From Planctomycetaceae bacterium (lineage in GTDB: Bacteria; Planctomycetota; Planctomycetia; Planctomycetales; Planctomycetaceae), in NCBI GenBank assembly GCA_020426425.1, contig JAGQQB010000058.1, positions 1 through 12,331 of the forward strand: 12,331 nt of DNA, read 5' to 3'. This document shows positions 1 to 7,508 of this stretch, in pieces. A program made the translations under genes and the position numbers. The notes under the pieces were generated by a model. It was not told where the DNA came from. It saw only the letters and a program-made list of their open reading frames with translations, and did no database searches. The first letter of the stretch is position 1. The number at the start of each line of letters is the position of its first letter.

Positions 1-18
1 GTAAACAAATCTGCAAGC

Positions 19-1323
19 GTGAATACATCATCCACCCCGCCTGCCCCACTCAAACTCTCCCGGATTGGAGAAAAATTGACCGCGCGCAGCGGCATCTTGG
101 AACTGATGGATGATCTGGGCCGGGCGATGACCATCGAGCCGGATATGCTGATGCTCGGCGGCGGAAATCCAGCGGCGGTCCCAGCAGTGCTGCAGATGTT
201 GCGGGATCAGATGCGGGCATTGCTCAACGAGGGGGGGCGTTTTGACCGCATGCTGGTCAACTACGATCCTCCTCAGGGGAACCCTGTATTTCGAGCAGCG
301 CTCGCTGCATTGCTCAAACGCACCTATGGCTGGGACATTGGGCCAGAGCACGTCGCGATCACCACAGGTGGACAGACGGCGTTCTTCTTTCTGTTCAATA
401 TGCTTGCTGGTGAGTGTGCCGATGGGGGCATCCGCAAGGTGCTCCTGCCGCTCTCGCCGGAGTACATTGGCTATGCGGATCAGGGATTGCGGCCAGATTT
501 GTTCGTCTCCTGTCGGCCGCGGATCGTGTGGCCACAGGGGGAAGCAGAGCGGGTCTTCAAGTACGAAATTGACTTCGATGCAGTGCGATCGGCTTTGGAG
601 CAACACACAATTGCGGTGATCGCCGTTTCGCGTCCAACGAATCCGACCGGGAATGTCGTGACCGATGCCGAGGTCCAACAGTTGGCCCAGTTGGCACAGC
701 AATTCAACATCCCGCTGATCTTGGACAACGCGTACGGGAAACCGTTTCCGGGAGTGCTGTTTGTCGAGGGGACCCCTTACTGGGATCCAAATACCATACT
801 GACACTCAGCCTCTCGAAGCTCGGTCTGCCGGGGACGCGGACTGGGATTGTCGTTGCGCCGGAACCGATCGCGACCGCCCTGGGCGCGATGACTGCGATT
901 GCCGGACTGGCGAACGGGAACGTTGGACAACAACTGGTGCTGCCGTGGGTTGAGTCAGGGGAGATCCTGTCGATTGGGCCGGACCACCTGGTGCCGTTCT
1001 ATCGGGAGAAGAGCCTCTTGGCGCAAACCTGGACGCACGAGGCGTTCGCCGACACCACCGTCGACTGGGCGCTGCATGCCAGTGAAGGGGCATTCTTTCA
1101 CTGGCTCTGGCTGCGCAATCTGTCCATTCCGACTCGTGAATTCTATGAGTTTTTAAAACGTCGTAAGGTCCTTGTTGTTCCCGGCGAGTATTTCTTTTTT
1201 GGCCTGTCTGAGCCGTGGCCGCACTCGGCGGAATGCTTGCGGCTGAACTATTCGCAGCCGGAAGACCGAGTGCGCGCGGCATTGGCGATCATCGCGGAAG
1301 AGGCACAACGATTCGTCCGATGA
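19..1323 (+). CDS. avtA: Valine-pyruvate aminotransferase (AvtA-like, PLP-dependent class I/II)
   Basis: This is predicted to be a cytosolic pyridoxal-phosphate aminotransferase of the AvtA type, which transfers an amino group between valine and pyruvate to give 2-oxoisovalerate and alanine. The 434-residue length is close to the roughly 417 residues of the E. coli enzyme. Visible marks are the N-terminal SGILELMDDLG and MLGGGNPA segments (about 24-53) typical of AvtA, TTGGQTAFF (115-123), SRPTNPTGN (204-212), the PLP-contacting DNAYG (236-240), and the Schiff-base lysine K267 in SLSKLGLPGTR, with R274 as the phosphate-binding arginine. The start used is GTG at 19. No good Shine-Dalgarno precedes it and the frame stays open to the window edge, so the true start could lie upstream; the family core begins only about 11 residues in, which favours a start near here. 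The stop overlaps the ATG of the ABC ATPase gene (ATGA), suggesting translational coupling. A G7 run at 231-237 encodes Gly-Gly. The family call is firm; the exact substrate is inferred. Confidence 0.9.
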   Translation: MNTSSTPPAPLKLSRIGEKLTARSGILELMDDLGRAMTIEPDMLMLGGGNPAAVPAVLQMLRDQMRALLNEGGRFDRMLVNYDPPQGNPVFRAALAALLKRTYGWDIGPEHVAITTGGQTAFFFLFNMLAGECADGGIRKVLLPLSPEYIGYADQGLRPDLFVSCRPRIVWPQGEAERVFKYEIDFDAVRSALEQHTIAVIAVSRPTNPTGNVVTDAEVQQLAQLAQQFNIPLILDNAYGKPFPGVLFVEGTPYWDPNTILTLSLSKLGLPGTRTGIVVAPEPIATALGAMTAIAGLANGNVGQQLVLPWVESGEILSIGPDHLVPFYREKSLLAQTWTHEAFADTTVDWALHASEGAFFHWLWLRNLSIPTREFYEFLKRRKVLVVPGEYFFFGLSEPWPHSAECLRLNYSQPEDRVRAALAIIAEEAQRFVR

Positions 1324-2075
1324 CTGAACAGCGCGATCAGGCTGCTGGAAGCGGCGTGACGGCCCCGGCGGGCAGTCCCGTCTTCTCCGCGCGCGGTGTG
1401 ACCAAGGTGTATCAGACCGGTTCGGTCGAAGTGCATGCCTTGCGCGGAGTTGACCTGGAACTCTACCCAGGTGAGTTCGTGGTGCTGCTGGGCCCGTCTG
1501 GGAGCGGCAAGTCGACGCTGCTCAATATTCTCGGTGGTCTTGATGTCCCGACCGCAGGGACCGTGAGATACCTCGATCATGATCTGACCGCCGGTACGGA
1601 AGCAGCATTGACGAAGTACCGCCGCGAACATGTCGGCTTTGTGTTTCAGTTCTACAACCTGATTCCGTCTCTCACCGCGAGTGAGAACGTCGCGCTGGTG
1701 ACCGACATCGCTCGCGCGCCGATGCCGCCCGATGATGCGCTGCGGCTGGTCGGTTTGGGCGAACGGTTGCATCACTTCCCGGCCCAACTCTCGGGTGGCG
1801 AGCAACAACGCGTTGCGATCGCGCGGGCTGTCGCGAAACGCCCGGAAGTGTTGTTGTGCGACGAACCGACCGGTGCGCTCGATGTCAGTACCGGTGTCAT
1901 CGTGCTCGCCGCGATCGAGCGCATCAACCGGGAACTCGGCACGACGACCGTTGTGATTACCCACAATGTTTCGATTGCCGACATGGCCGACCGGGTGATT
2001 TCATTACGGGACGGACAGATCGTCGAAACGAAGCAGAACGACCACAAGGTCTCGCCGGAGCAACTGCAATGGTGA
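1320..2075 (+). CDS. ABC transporter ATP-binding protein (MacB/LolD-type)
   Basis: This 251-residue cytoplasmic ATPase is predicted to power the FtsX-type permease encoded next. All nucleotide-binding motifs are intact: Walker A GPSGSGKS (58-65), Q-loop glutamine Q110 in the FQFYNLIPSLTASENV segment typical of the MacB/LolD/FtsE group, signature LSGGEQQR (157-164), Walker B VLLCDEP with E182 as catalytic base, a D-loop (GALD), and the switch histidine H215 in VVITHN. The frame is open upstream to 1215, but the ATG at 1320 is preferred because it overlaps the avtA stop as ATGA and leaves only about 20 residues before the ABC domain. The nearest purine-rich stretch (GGAAGAGG, 1296-1303) is too distant to be a good ribosome site, so translation probably depends on ribosomes finishing avtA. 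The next gene begins 64 bp downstream. Substrate is unknown; lipoprotein, peptide or drug export are all possible for this ATPase class. Confidence 0.95.
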   Translation: MTEQRDQAAGSGVTAPAGSPVFSARGVTKVYQTGSVEVHALRGVDLELYPGEFVVLLGPSGSGKSTLLNILGGLDVPTAGTVRYLDHDLTAGTEAALTKYRREHVGFVFQFYNLIPSLTASENVALVTDIARAPMPPDDALRLVGLGERLHHFPAQLSGGEQQRVAIARAVAKRPEVLLCDEPTGALDVSTGVIVLAAIERINRELGTTTVVITHNVSIADMADRVISLRDGQIVETKQNDHKVSPEQLQW

Positions 2076-2124
2076 GCCGAGTTACGAGCAGTTCGGATCG
2101 CCCCAGGCCGCTTGCAGTCCGTCT

Positions 2125-2130
2125 GGGAGG
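2125..2130 (+). promoter_or_regulatory. Ribosome binding site of the permease gene
   Basis: GGGAGG ends nine bases before the ATG at 2140. This supports that start, which directly precedes the first membrane segment. The 64-bp gap after the ATPase gene shows no clear hairpin or promoter, so the two genes are probably co-transcribed. Confidence 0.6.
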
Positions 2131-2139
2131 CATCACCTG

Positions 2140-4503
2140 ATGTATGCGCTCGACCGCAAATTGCTCCGCGACTTGTGGCAACTGCGCACCCAGAGTATTG
2201 CCATTGCGCTTGTGATCGCGTGTGGGGTCGGCATGACGATCATGATGCTCAGCACGCAGCGATCGCTGGACCAGACACGGCAGGAGTTCTATGACCGTTA
2301 TCGATTCGGCGAAGTCTTTGTCGAACTCAAACGGGCGCCAGAGCCGTTGGCGCAGCGCTTCGCCGAGATCCCGGGTCTGCGCGATGTGCAAACTCGCATT
2401 GTGGTGAGTGCGTTTCTCGATTTGGAATCACTGCCACGGCCAGCGATCGGCAAGATCGTGGGCGTCCCCACACTGACGGAGCCGGTGCTGAATCGCATTC
2501 ATTTGCGGTCGGGACGACCGCTCGATCCACTCGGAACACGGGAGGCAATTCTCAGTGAGGCCTTCGCCGGTGAGCATGGATTGCAGCCGGGCGACGTGAT
2601 TCGAGTGATTCTCAATGGTCGCCTGCAGGCGATGACCATCGTGGGGGTGGCCCTGTCACCGGAATCGATCTACGAGATCCAGCCAGGGCAGATCATTCCC
2701 GATCCCGCGAGCTACGGTGTGCTGTGGATGAGCGAACAAGAGCTCGCGGCTGCCTATGATATGGATGGAGCATTCAACTCCGCGTCGTTCACTCTATTAC
2801 GCGGCGCCTCGATCCCGGAAGTGATTCGACAGATCGACCTGCTGACCGATGAGTACGGCGGAGCCGGAGCTTACGCCCGCCGGGATCAGCTCTCGCACAA
2901 GTTCCTCGAACATGAAATGCAGCAACTGCGCAGCATGGGGACTGTGGTGCCGGTGATCTTTCTGTCGGTGGCAGCGTTCCTGCTGAACATTGTGCTGTCG
3001 CGACTGATTCATACCCAGCGCGAACAGATTGCCGTCCTCAAGGCGTTTGGTTACAGCGGCACGCAGATAGGCGCCCACTTTCTCGTGCTGACGCTGCTGA
3101 TCTCATTGCTCGGCGCCCTGCTGGGCACGGCCATGGGGACCGTGATGGGCCGAGGATTGACGCAACTGTACACGACCATGTTTCACTTCCCGGTGTTTCG
3201 GTTCCACCTCGCACGCGATGTGGTGTGGTACGGCTGGTTCGTTGCCACAGGTTCGGGAATTATCGGCGCTTACAGTGGCCTCAAGAACGCGCTCTCGCTG
3301 CCGCCAGCGGAAGCGATGCGTCCGGAACCGCCAGCAAACTATCGAAGGTCGCTCCTGGAAGTGATCGGCCTGGCGCCACTGATGTCGCCAATCGCCCGGA
3401 TGATTGTCCGACAACTCGAACGGACTCCACGCCGGACGTTGATGTCGATTATCGGTGTCTCTCTCGCGACTGCAGTGATTGTGCTGGGGAACTTCAGCAT
3501 GGACTCAGTCGATCAACTGATGCATCTGATGTTCTCCGAAACCCAGCGTTACGATGTGCTGGTCGCCTTCGCGGAACCAGAGAATCGCGATGTCGAACAG
3601 GAACTGCGAGCGCTGCCGGGCGTGCTGCGCTGCGAGATGTTTCGCGGTGTTCCGGTCCGGTTGCGACATGGTCATCACACGCGACTGGTCGGCATCCAAG
3701 GGGTCACGCCAGGTAATGATCTGTACCGATTCATCGATGCTAAGCAACGCGTTGTTGAATTGCCCCCCGAAGGACTATTGATCAGCGCGGAGCTGGCACG
3801 CCTGCTGGATGTCACTCCTGGCGGTGAGGTCCGGGTGGAGGTGCTCGAAGGATCGCGCAAGAAATTCCCCGTTCGCGTGGCGGCCAGATTGGATGACTTC
3901 TCAGGACTCTCGGCATTTCTGGAGATCGAAATTCTTGGCCGATTGATCGGAGAGCCGCAGACGGTGTCCGGCGCTTACCTGCAAGTGGACCGGACGGAAG
4001 AGGCCGAAGTGCTGAGCAAACTCAAGGAGCATCCTGCCGTGGCGGGCGTGAATCTGAAACGTTCGACTGTCGAGAGTTTCCAGGAGACGATCGCTGAAAA
4101 CCTGCTGACCATGCGCCTCGTCAACCTAATGTTCGCCGCCATCATTGCGATGGGGGTGATCTACAACACCGCGCGCATCGCCCTGTCTGAGCGGACGCGG
4201 GAATTGGCGACGCTCAGGGTACTGGGCTTCACGCGCGGCGAGATTTCGTCGATCTTACTCGGTGAACTGGCGGCAATCACTGCGGCCGGACTTCCCCTGG
4301 GTTGTGGGTTGGGCTATCTGTTTGCGATGGTCACGCTACAGACGGTTGACCGCGAACTGTTCCGCATTCCGCTGCTGGTCTTACCCAGAACTTATCTGCT
4401 CGCGATTTCCGGCGTTGTCTGTTCGGCGGTGGTCGCCGGGTTGATCGTCCGTCGACGACTGGACCATCTCGATCTGATCGAAGTTTTGAAGACACGGGAA
4501 TAA
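2140..4503 (+). CDS. FtsX/MacB-type ABC permease, tandem 4-TM halves (type VII exporter)
   Basis: This 787-residue inner-membrane permease has two FtsX-type halves in one chain. Each half shows one membrane helix, a large periplasmic domain, then three more helices. By hydrophobicity the helices lie near 18-38, 266-290, 312-336 and 362-384 in the first half, and 433-452, 656-680, 705-731 and 750-771 in the second. The cytoplasmic loop after the second helix of each half carries a matching ATPase-contact segment: REQIAVLKAFGYS (about 294-306) and RTRELATLRVLGFTRGE (about 685-701). This layout resembles LolC and LolE joined head to tail, unlike MacB, whose single 4-TM chain dimerises. Type VII exporters use ATP hydrolysis to drive conformational change in the periplasmic domains. 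With the ATPase upstream and the adaptor two bases downstream, the three genes form a plausible complex spanning inner membrane and periplasm. The start ATG at 2140 has a good ribosome site. Substrate cannot be read from the sequence. Confidence 0.9.
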   Translation: MYALDRKLLRDLWQLRTQSIAIALVIACGVGMTIMMLSTQRSLDQTRQEFYDRYRFGEVFVELKRAPEPLAQRFAEIPGLRDVQTRIVVSAFLDLESLPRPAIGKIVGVPTLTEPVLNRIHLRSGRPLDPLGTREAILSEAFAGEHGLQPGDVIRVILNGRLQAMTIVGVALSPESIYEIQPGQIIPDPASYGVLWMSEQELAAAYDMDGAFNSASFTLLRGASIPEVIRQIDLLTDEYGGAGAYARRDQLSHKFLEHEMQQLRSMGTVVPVIFLSVAAFLLNIVLSRLIHTQREQIAVLKAFGYSGTQIGAHFLVLTLLISLLGALLGTAMGTVMGRGLTQLYTTMFHFPVFRFHLARDVVWYGWFVATGSGIIGAYSGLKNALSLPPAEAMRPEPPANYRRSLLEVIGLAPLMSPIARMIVRQLERTPRRTLMSIIGVSLATAVIVLGNFSMDSVDQLMHLMFSETQRYDVLVAFAEPENRDVEQELRALPGVLRCEMFRGVPVRLRHGHHTRLVGIQGVTPGNDLYRFIDAKQRVVELPPEGLLISAELARLLDVTPGGEVRVEVLEGSRKKFPVRVAARLDDFSGLSAFLEIEILGRLIGEPQTVSGAYLQVDRTEEAEVLSKLKEHPAVAGVNLKRSTVESFQETIAENLLTMRLVNLMFAAIIAMGVIYNTARIALSERTRELATLRVLGFTRGEISSILLGELAAITAAGLPLGCGLGYLFAMVTLQTVDRELFRIPLLVLPRTYLLAISGVVCSAVVAGLIVRRRLDHLDLIEVLKTRE

Positions 4504-4505
4504 TC

Positions 4506-5726
4506 GTGAAGCTGACACTCGGTCGAATCCTGTTCTTGCTGCTCGTCATCGGAGCTGGTGTGGCGATCGCGTTGTCGTTGCGACCAACGCCGGAACTGGT
4601 CGACGCGACGCCGGTCACGCGGGGACAGTTGCAAGTGACCGTCAATGAAGATGGTAAAACCCGCGTGCGTGATCGGTACATCGTCTCCGCTCCGCTCAAT
4701 GGGAAGCTGCAGCGCATAGGACTGAAGGTGGGCGATGAAGTGAAGCTGGGCGAGTCGATCCTGGCGGTGTTGGATCCAGTCGATCCTGCTTTGTTGGATC
4801 GACGCCAGCGCGAGACTGCCGAAGCCCGCGTTAAGGCGGCCGAGTCTGCGGTTGAACAGGCAGAAACGGCGGTGCGTCAGGCAGAGGCCGATCGTGAACT
4901 GGCGAACACGGAATGGGAACGCATCACCAAACTGGTCGCCAGTGGCGGCAGCACGCAGCGCGAACTCGACACTGCATCGAATCAGTTGCGGAGTCAAACA
5001 GAACGGGTCGCGTCGATGGAGTTCGGGCTGCAGATTGCACAATATGAATTGGAGCAATCACGGGCAGCGCTGGTGCACGCGGAGACCGAGAATCCCTCGC
5101 CGGAAACGGTCCGGTATGACGTGCTGGCGCCGATCAATGGACGGGTTCTGCGCATTCTGCAGGAGAGTGCGGATGTTGTGCAGCCGGGAACGCCCTTGCT
5201 GGAACTCGGAGATACGCACGATCTCGAAGCGGTGGTCGACGTTCTCTCGACTGATGCCGTCCGCATTCAACCGGGTGCGAAAGTCCATGTCGAACATTGG
5301 GGGGGGGAGCATCCTCTGGAAGGAATCGTGCATCTCGTCGAACCCTCAGGCTTCACGCGGGTCTCAGCCCTCGGTGTTGAGGAGCAGCGAGTGAACGTGA
5401 TCATTCGGTTCAACGATCCCTGGGAGCGCCGTAGTGGGTTGGGTGATGGCTTTCGGGTTGAGGCGAGTGTGGTGGTATGGGAGGCCGAGGATGTCCTCAA
5501 AATTCCCACGAGCGCACTGTTCCGCGATGGCGATGACTGGGCCGTCTTCGCCATCGTGAAGGGCAAAGCGGAGTTGCGGCGGATCGAAATCGGTCAGCGG
5601 AATCGCCAGGAAGTGGAAGTCACCAGCGGTCTAAGCGAAACCGATGTCGTCATCGAGCATCCCGCCGACCGCATCCAGTCGGGAACTCCCGTGCAACCGC
5701 GATCAGAAGATCGCGGTGAAATGTGA
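4506..5726 (+). CDS. HlyD/AcrA-family periplasmic adaptor (membrane fusion protein)
   Basis: This 406-residue protein is predicted to be the periplasmic adaptor of the exporter encoded just upstream. A single N-terminal membrane segment (about 7-24, ILFLLLVIGAGVAIAL) anchors it in the inner membrane. A first lipoyl-like half (about 60-92, including the GLKVGDEVKLGESILAVLDP stretch) leads into an Ala/Glu/Arg-rich coiled-coil hairpin (about 96-195). The second lipoyl half follows (about 200-236, APINGRVLRILQESADVVQPG), then a beta-barrel domain and a membrane-proximal domain (about 330-395). Such adaptors connect inner-membrane exporters to an outer-membrane channel, but no TolC-like gene is present here. 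The GTG start at 4506 lies two bases after the permease stop with only a weak ribosome site, consistent with translational coupling. A run of nine Gs (5299-5307) lies in the barrel region and encodes Trp-Gly-Gly-Glu. A perfect hairpin overlaps the last codons. Confidence 0.92.
   Translation: MKLTLGRILFLLLVIGAGVAIALSLRPTPELVDATPVTRGQLQVTVNEDGKTRVRDRYIVSAPLNGKLQRIGLKVGDEVKLGESILAVLDPVDPALLDRRQRETAEARVKAAESAVEQAETAVRQAEADRELANTEWERITKLVASGGSTQRELDTASNQLRSQTERVASMEFGLQIAQYELEQSRAALVHAETENPSPETVRYDVLAPINGRVLRILQESADVVQPGTPLLELGDTHDLEAVVDVLSTDAVRIQPGAKVHVEHWGGEHPLEGIVHLVEPSGFTRVSALGVEEQRVNVIIRFNDPWERRSGLGDGFRVEASVVVWEAEDVLKIPTSALFRDGDDWAVFAIVKGKAELRRIEIGQRNRQEVEVTSGLSETDVVIEHPADRIQSGTPVQPRSEDRGEM
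5696..5717. terminator. Perfect 9-bp hairpin at the convergent gene junction, candidate terminator
   Basis: A perfect inverted repeat has arms ACCGCGATC and GATCGCGGT around the tetraloop AGAA. It lies inside the last codons of the adaptor gene, ending nine bases before the end of its stop codon, and about 41 bases beyond the stop of the convergent minus-strand gene. It could end transcription or protect mRNA 3' ends from either side. No T-run follows on either strand, so it is not a classical intrinsic terminator; the terminator reading is inference. The 32 bp between the two stop codons show no other clear stem. Confidence 0.35.
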
Positions 5727-5758
5727 GCCGATGACCCATTGGGGAACTGCAAGATCAC

Positions 5759-7327
5759 TCAGTGATTCAGCAGGAACTCGCTGCTGTTGAGCAGCGCCCA
5801 GAACAGATCCGCCAGCGCGGACTTCTGATCGTTCTGCGGTCCTCCCGATTGAATGTAGTCACGACAGTGGGATCGCTCGGCGTCGCTGGGAAAGCGGCTA
5901 AGCGTTGATAGATAGAGCGCGTCGATCTGTTCATTGGTATCGAGAAACGGAGCATCGATGATCGCGGCAAGCGTGCGGCTATCGGTCAGATCGGTCGCCT
6001 GAGAGATGAACTGCCCATTCATCAGGGACAGCGCCTGCAGAATGCTCGTCGCGCGTTCCGTCGGCGCATCGGTATCGTTTGCGAAGGTACTCACGAATTC
6101 CTGTCGGATCTGGTCATTGTTGAAGTTCAGCGGCTGCTCAGGATCGAATGGCTGACGATAGCCGGTTGCCTGCGCGAGACTGTCGAAAATCTGTTCGGGC
6201 GTCAGCCCGCGGACCGGCATCCGGGCGAAACGTCGCGGATCGTCCTGACTCGCGTCCGTCTGTCGACTGCTGAGTTGATACGCGCGGCAACTGGCAATCG
6301 CCCGCGTGATGAATTTCAGGTCGAAGTCATGCTCGACAAATTCGCGGGCGAGCAGATCCAGCAGTTCGGGATGACTCGGCGGATTCAGGTCGGTGAAGTC
6401 ATCAGGTGGATCGACGAGTCCCAAGCCAAAATGATACGACCAGACGCGATTGACCGCCGCGCGGGCGAAATAGGGGTTCTCCGGAGACGTCATCCAGTGT
6501 ACGAGCAGTGTTCGACCAGAGTCCCCCTTGGACCAGTCGGGCTCGGTTCCATCGAGGAACGCGGCGGCGACGGTCTTGTTCTTGTCCGGTATGGTCAGGG
6601 AACGACCATCTTCGGCAATCTGGACGTTTGACTCTTCGCCGCGAAACCTCGCGACATCGGTGAACAGCGTCGCAAAGCTCCAAAACTCCGGCTGCTTCCA
6701 ATGATCGAAAGGATGGTCATGACATTGAGCACAGTCGAGACGCACGCCGAGAAATAGCCGCGAGGTTGCCGCCGTGAGTCGCTCCAATTGAAAATCCTTC
6801 GCTTGATAGAACGCGACTGGCACCGGCGATGTTGGTTGAACGAATCGCTGCTGGGCCTGATCATCAAGCGGCAAGGTGAGTAGCTCTTCGGTGATTTGGG
6901 CAAAGTTGCGATTCTCGGCGATTCGTGATCGCAACCATGCCTCGAATCCGGGGAGTTGGCCACGAATCTCCTGATTCGCATCGGCCTCGGGGATCATTGC
7001 CGCGCGCCATAGGTTCGTGTGATGAATGATGAACGTTGGGCGCTCGAGCAACTCGTCAATGACCTTGCGGCGTTTGTCAGGAGCGTCGTCTGCCAGAAAT
7101 TCGCGAATCTCCGCTGCGCGCGGAATGCGGCCACATAAGTCGAGATGCAGTCGCCGCAGGAACTCTGCATCATCGGCCGGTGCGGCAGGTTGTACCACTT
7201 CCGTTTCCCAACGCGCGGCGATGAGTCGATCAATCTCGGCGGAGAGATCGCTCACGTCATCCGCCCAGGCGGTAGCCGACCAGTTCCAGCATACAGAGCA
7301 CAACAGCGCGGCCAGCCAAACTCTCAT
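5759..7327 (-). CDS. Secreted DUF1549/DUF1553 planctomycete protein, compact form
   Basis: This 522-residue protein has a Sec-type signal peptide (about 1-22, hydrophobic core WLAALLCSVCW, likely cleavage after ATAWA) and should be exported. The DUF1549 region spans about 28-230 and contains LDCAQCHDHPFDHW, with C199, C202 and H203 forming a CxxCH motif that could bind haem c. The DUF1553 region (about 270-518) carries ARAAVNRVWSYHFGLGLV and PPSHPELLD and ends in the family-like ALLNSSEFLLNH. Unlike many relatives it has no separate N-terminal cytochrome (PSCyt1) domain and little sequence between the two DUF regions. The biochemical role of these families is not established. The start is supported by AGAGGA five bases upstream of the ATG. 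The gene is convergent with the exporter operon and lies about 180 bp downstream of suhB on the same strand. No DUF1501 partner, often adjacent in planctomycetes, is visible. Confidence 0.88.
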   Translation of the reverse strand: MRVWLAALLCSVCWNWSATAWADDVSDLSAEIDRLIAARWETEVVQPAAPADDAEFLRRLHLDLCGRIPRAAEIREFLADDAPDKRRKVIDELLERPTFIIHHTNLWRAAMIPEADANQEIRGQLPGFEAWLRSRIAENRNFAQITEELLTLPLDDQAQQRFVQPTSPVPVAFYQAKDFQLERLTAATSRLFLGVRLDCAQCHDHPFDHWKQPEFWSFATLFTDVARFRGEESNVQIAEDGRSLTIPDKNKTVAAAFLDGTEPDWSKGDSGRTLLVHWMTSPENPYFARAAVNRVWSYHFGLGLVDPPDDFTDLNPPSHPELLDLLAREFVEHDFDLKFITRAIASCRAYQLSSRQTDASQDDPRRFARMPVRGLTPEQIFDSLAQATGYRQPFDPEQPLNFNNDQIRQEFVSTFANDTDAPTERATSILQALSLMNGQFISQATDLTDSRTLAAIIDAPFLDTNEQIDALYLSTLSRFPSDAERSHCRDYIQSGGPQNDQKSALADLFWALLNSSEFLLNH

Positions 7328-7508
7328 TGCATTCCTCTACTGGTGCGATCTTTGCCCCAATCCGGTGAGCAAGGGTGGTCATGCCCGTATTCTGACGGCA
7401 GTTAGGTTACCACATCGCGTGTTGACAATCAGCAAGAAAGCGGAGCCGTCCAATTCGCAATTCGGTCGCGCCGGAGCTGAGTACGTCATTTGCATGGCAT
7501 CTGTTGGA
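7328..7508. other. Spacer between suhB and the compact DUF1549/DUF1553 gene
   Basis: These 181 bp hold the ribosome site of the downstream minus-strand gene and presumably its promoter, but no convincing -35/-10 pair is visible on the minus strand. A TTGACA sequence near 7422 reads on the plus strand, where no nearby gene follows and no matching -10 is seen. A 7-bp exact tandem repeat, CAATTCG twice (7451-7464), is present. I see no small gene or clear terminator for suhB. Confidence 0.4.
7333..7338 (-). promoter_or_regulatory. Ribosome binding site of the compact DUF1549/DUF1553 gene
   Basis: On the minus strand AGAGGA lies five bases upstream of the ATG whose first base is 7327. It fixes the start directly before the signal peptide. 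Confidence 0.6.

Noticed and set aside
28..933. 301-codon minus-strand open frame opposite avtA
   Set aside because: It is antisense to an intact aminotransferase with all catalytic motifs. The translation is rich in Arg, Gln and His with no domain, typical of a shadow frame.
1215..1319. Upstream extension of the ABC ATPase frame
   Set aside because: It would overlap avtA by over 100 bp and add residues that are simply avtA codons read in another frame. The ATGA overlap gives a better start.
1248..1964. 238-codon minus-strand frame opposite the ABC ATPase
   Set aside because: It is antisense to a gene with every ABC motif intact and has no recognisable domain.
7422..7450. TTGACA on the plus strand as a promoter -35 box
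   Set aside because: There is no -10-like sequence at suitable distance and no plus-strand gene follows until 8501.
7451..7464. Tandem CAATTCG repeat as a functional repeat element
   Set aside because: Only two 7-bp copies with no further array or symmetry; chance is the simplest explanation.
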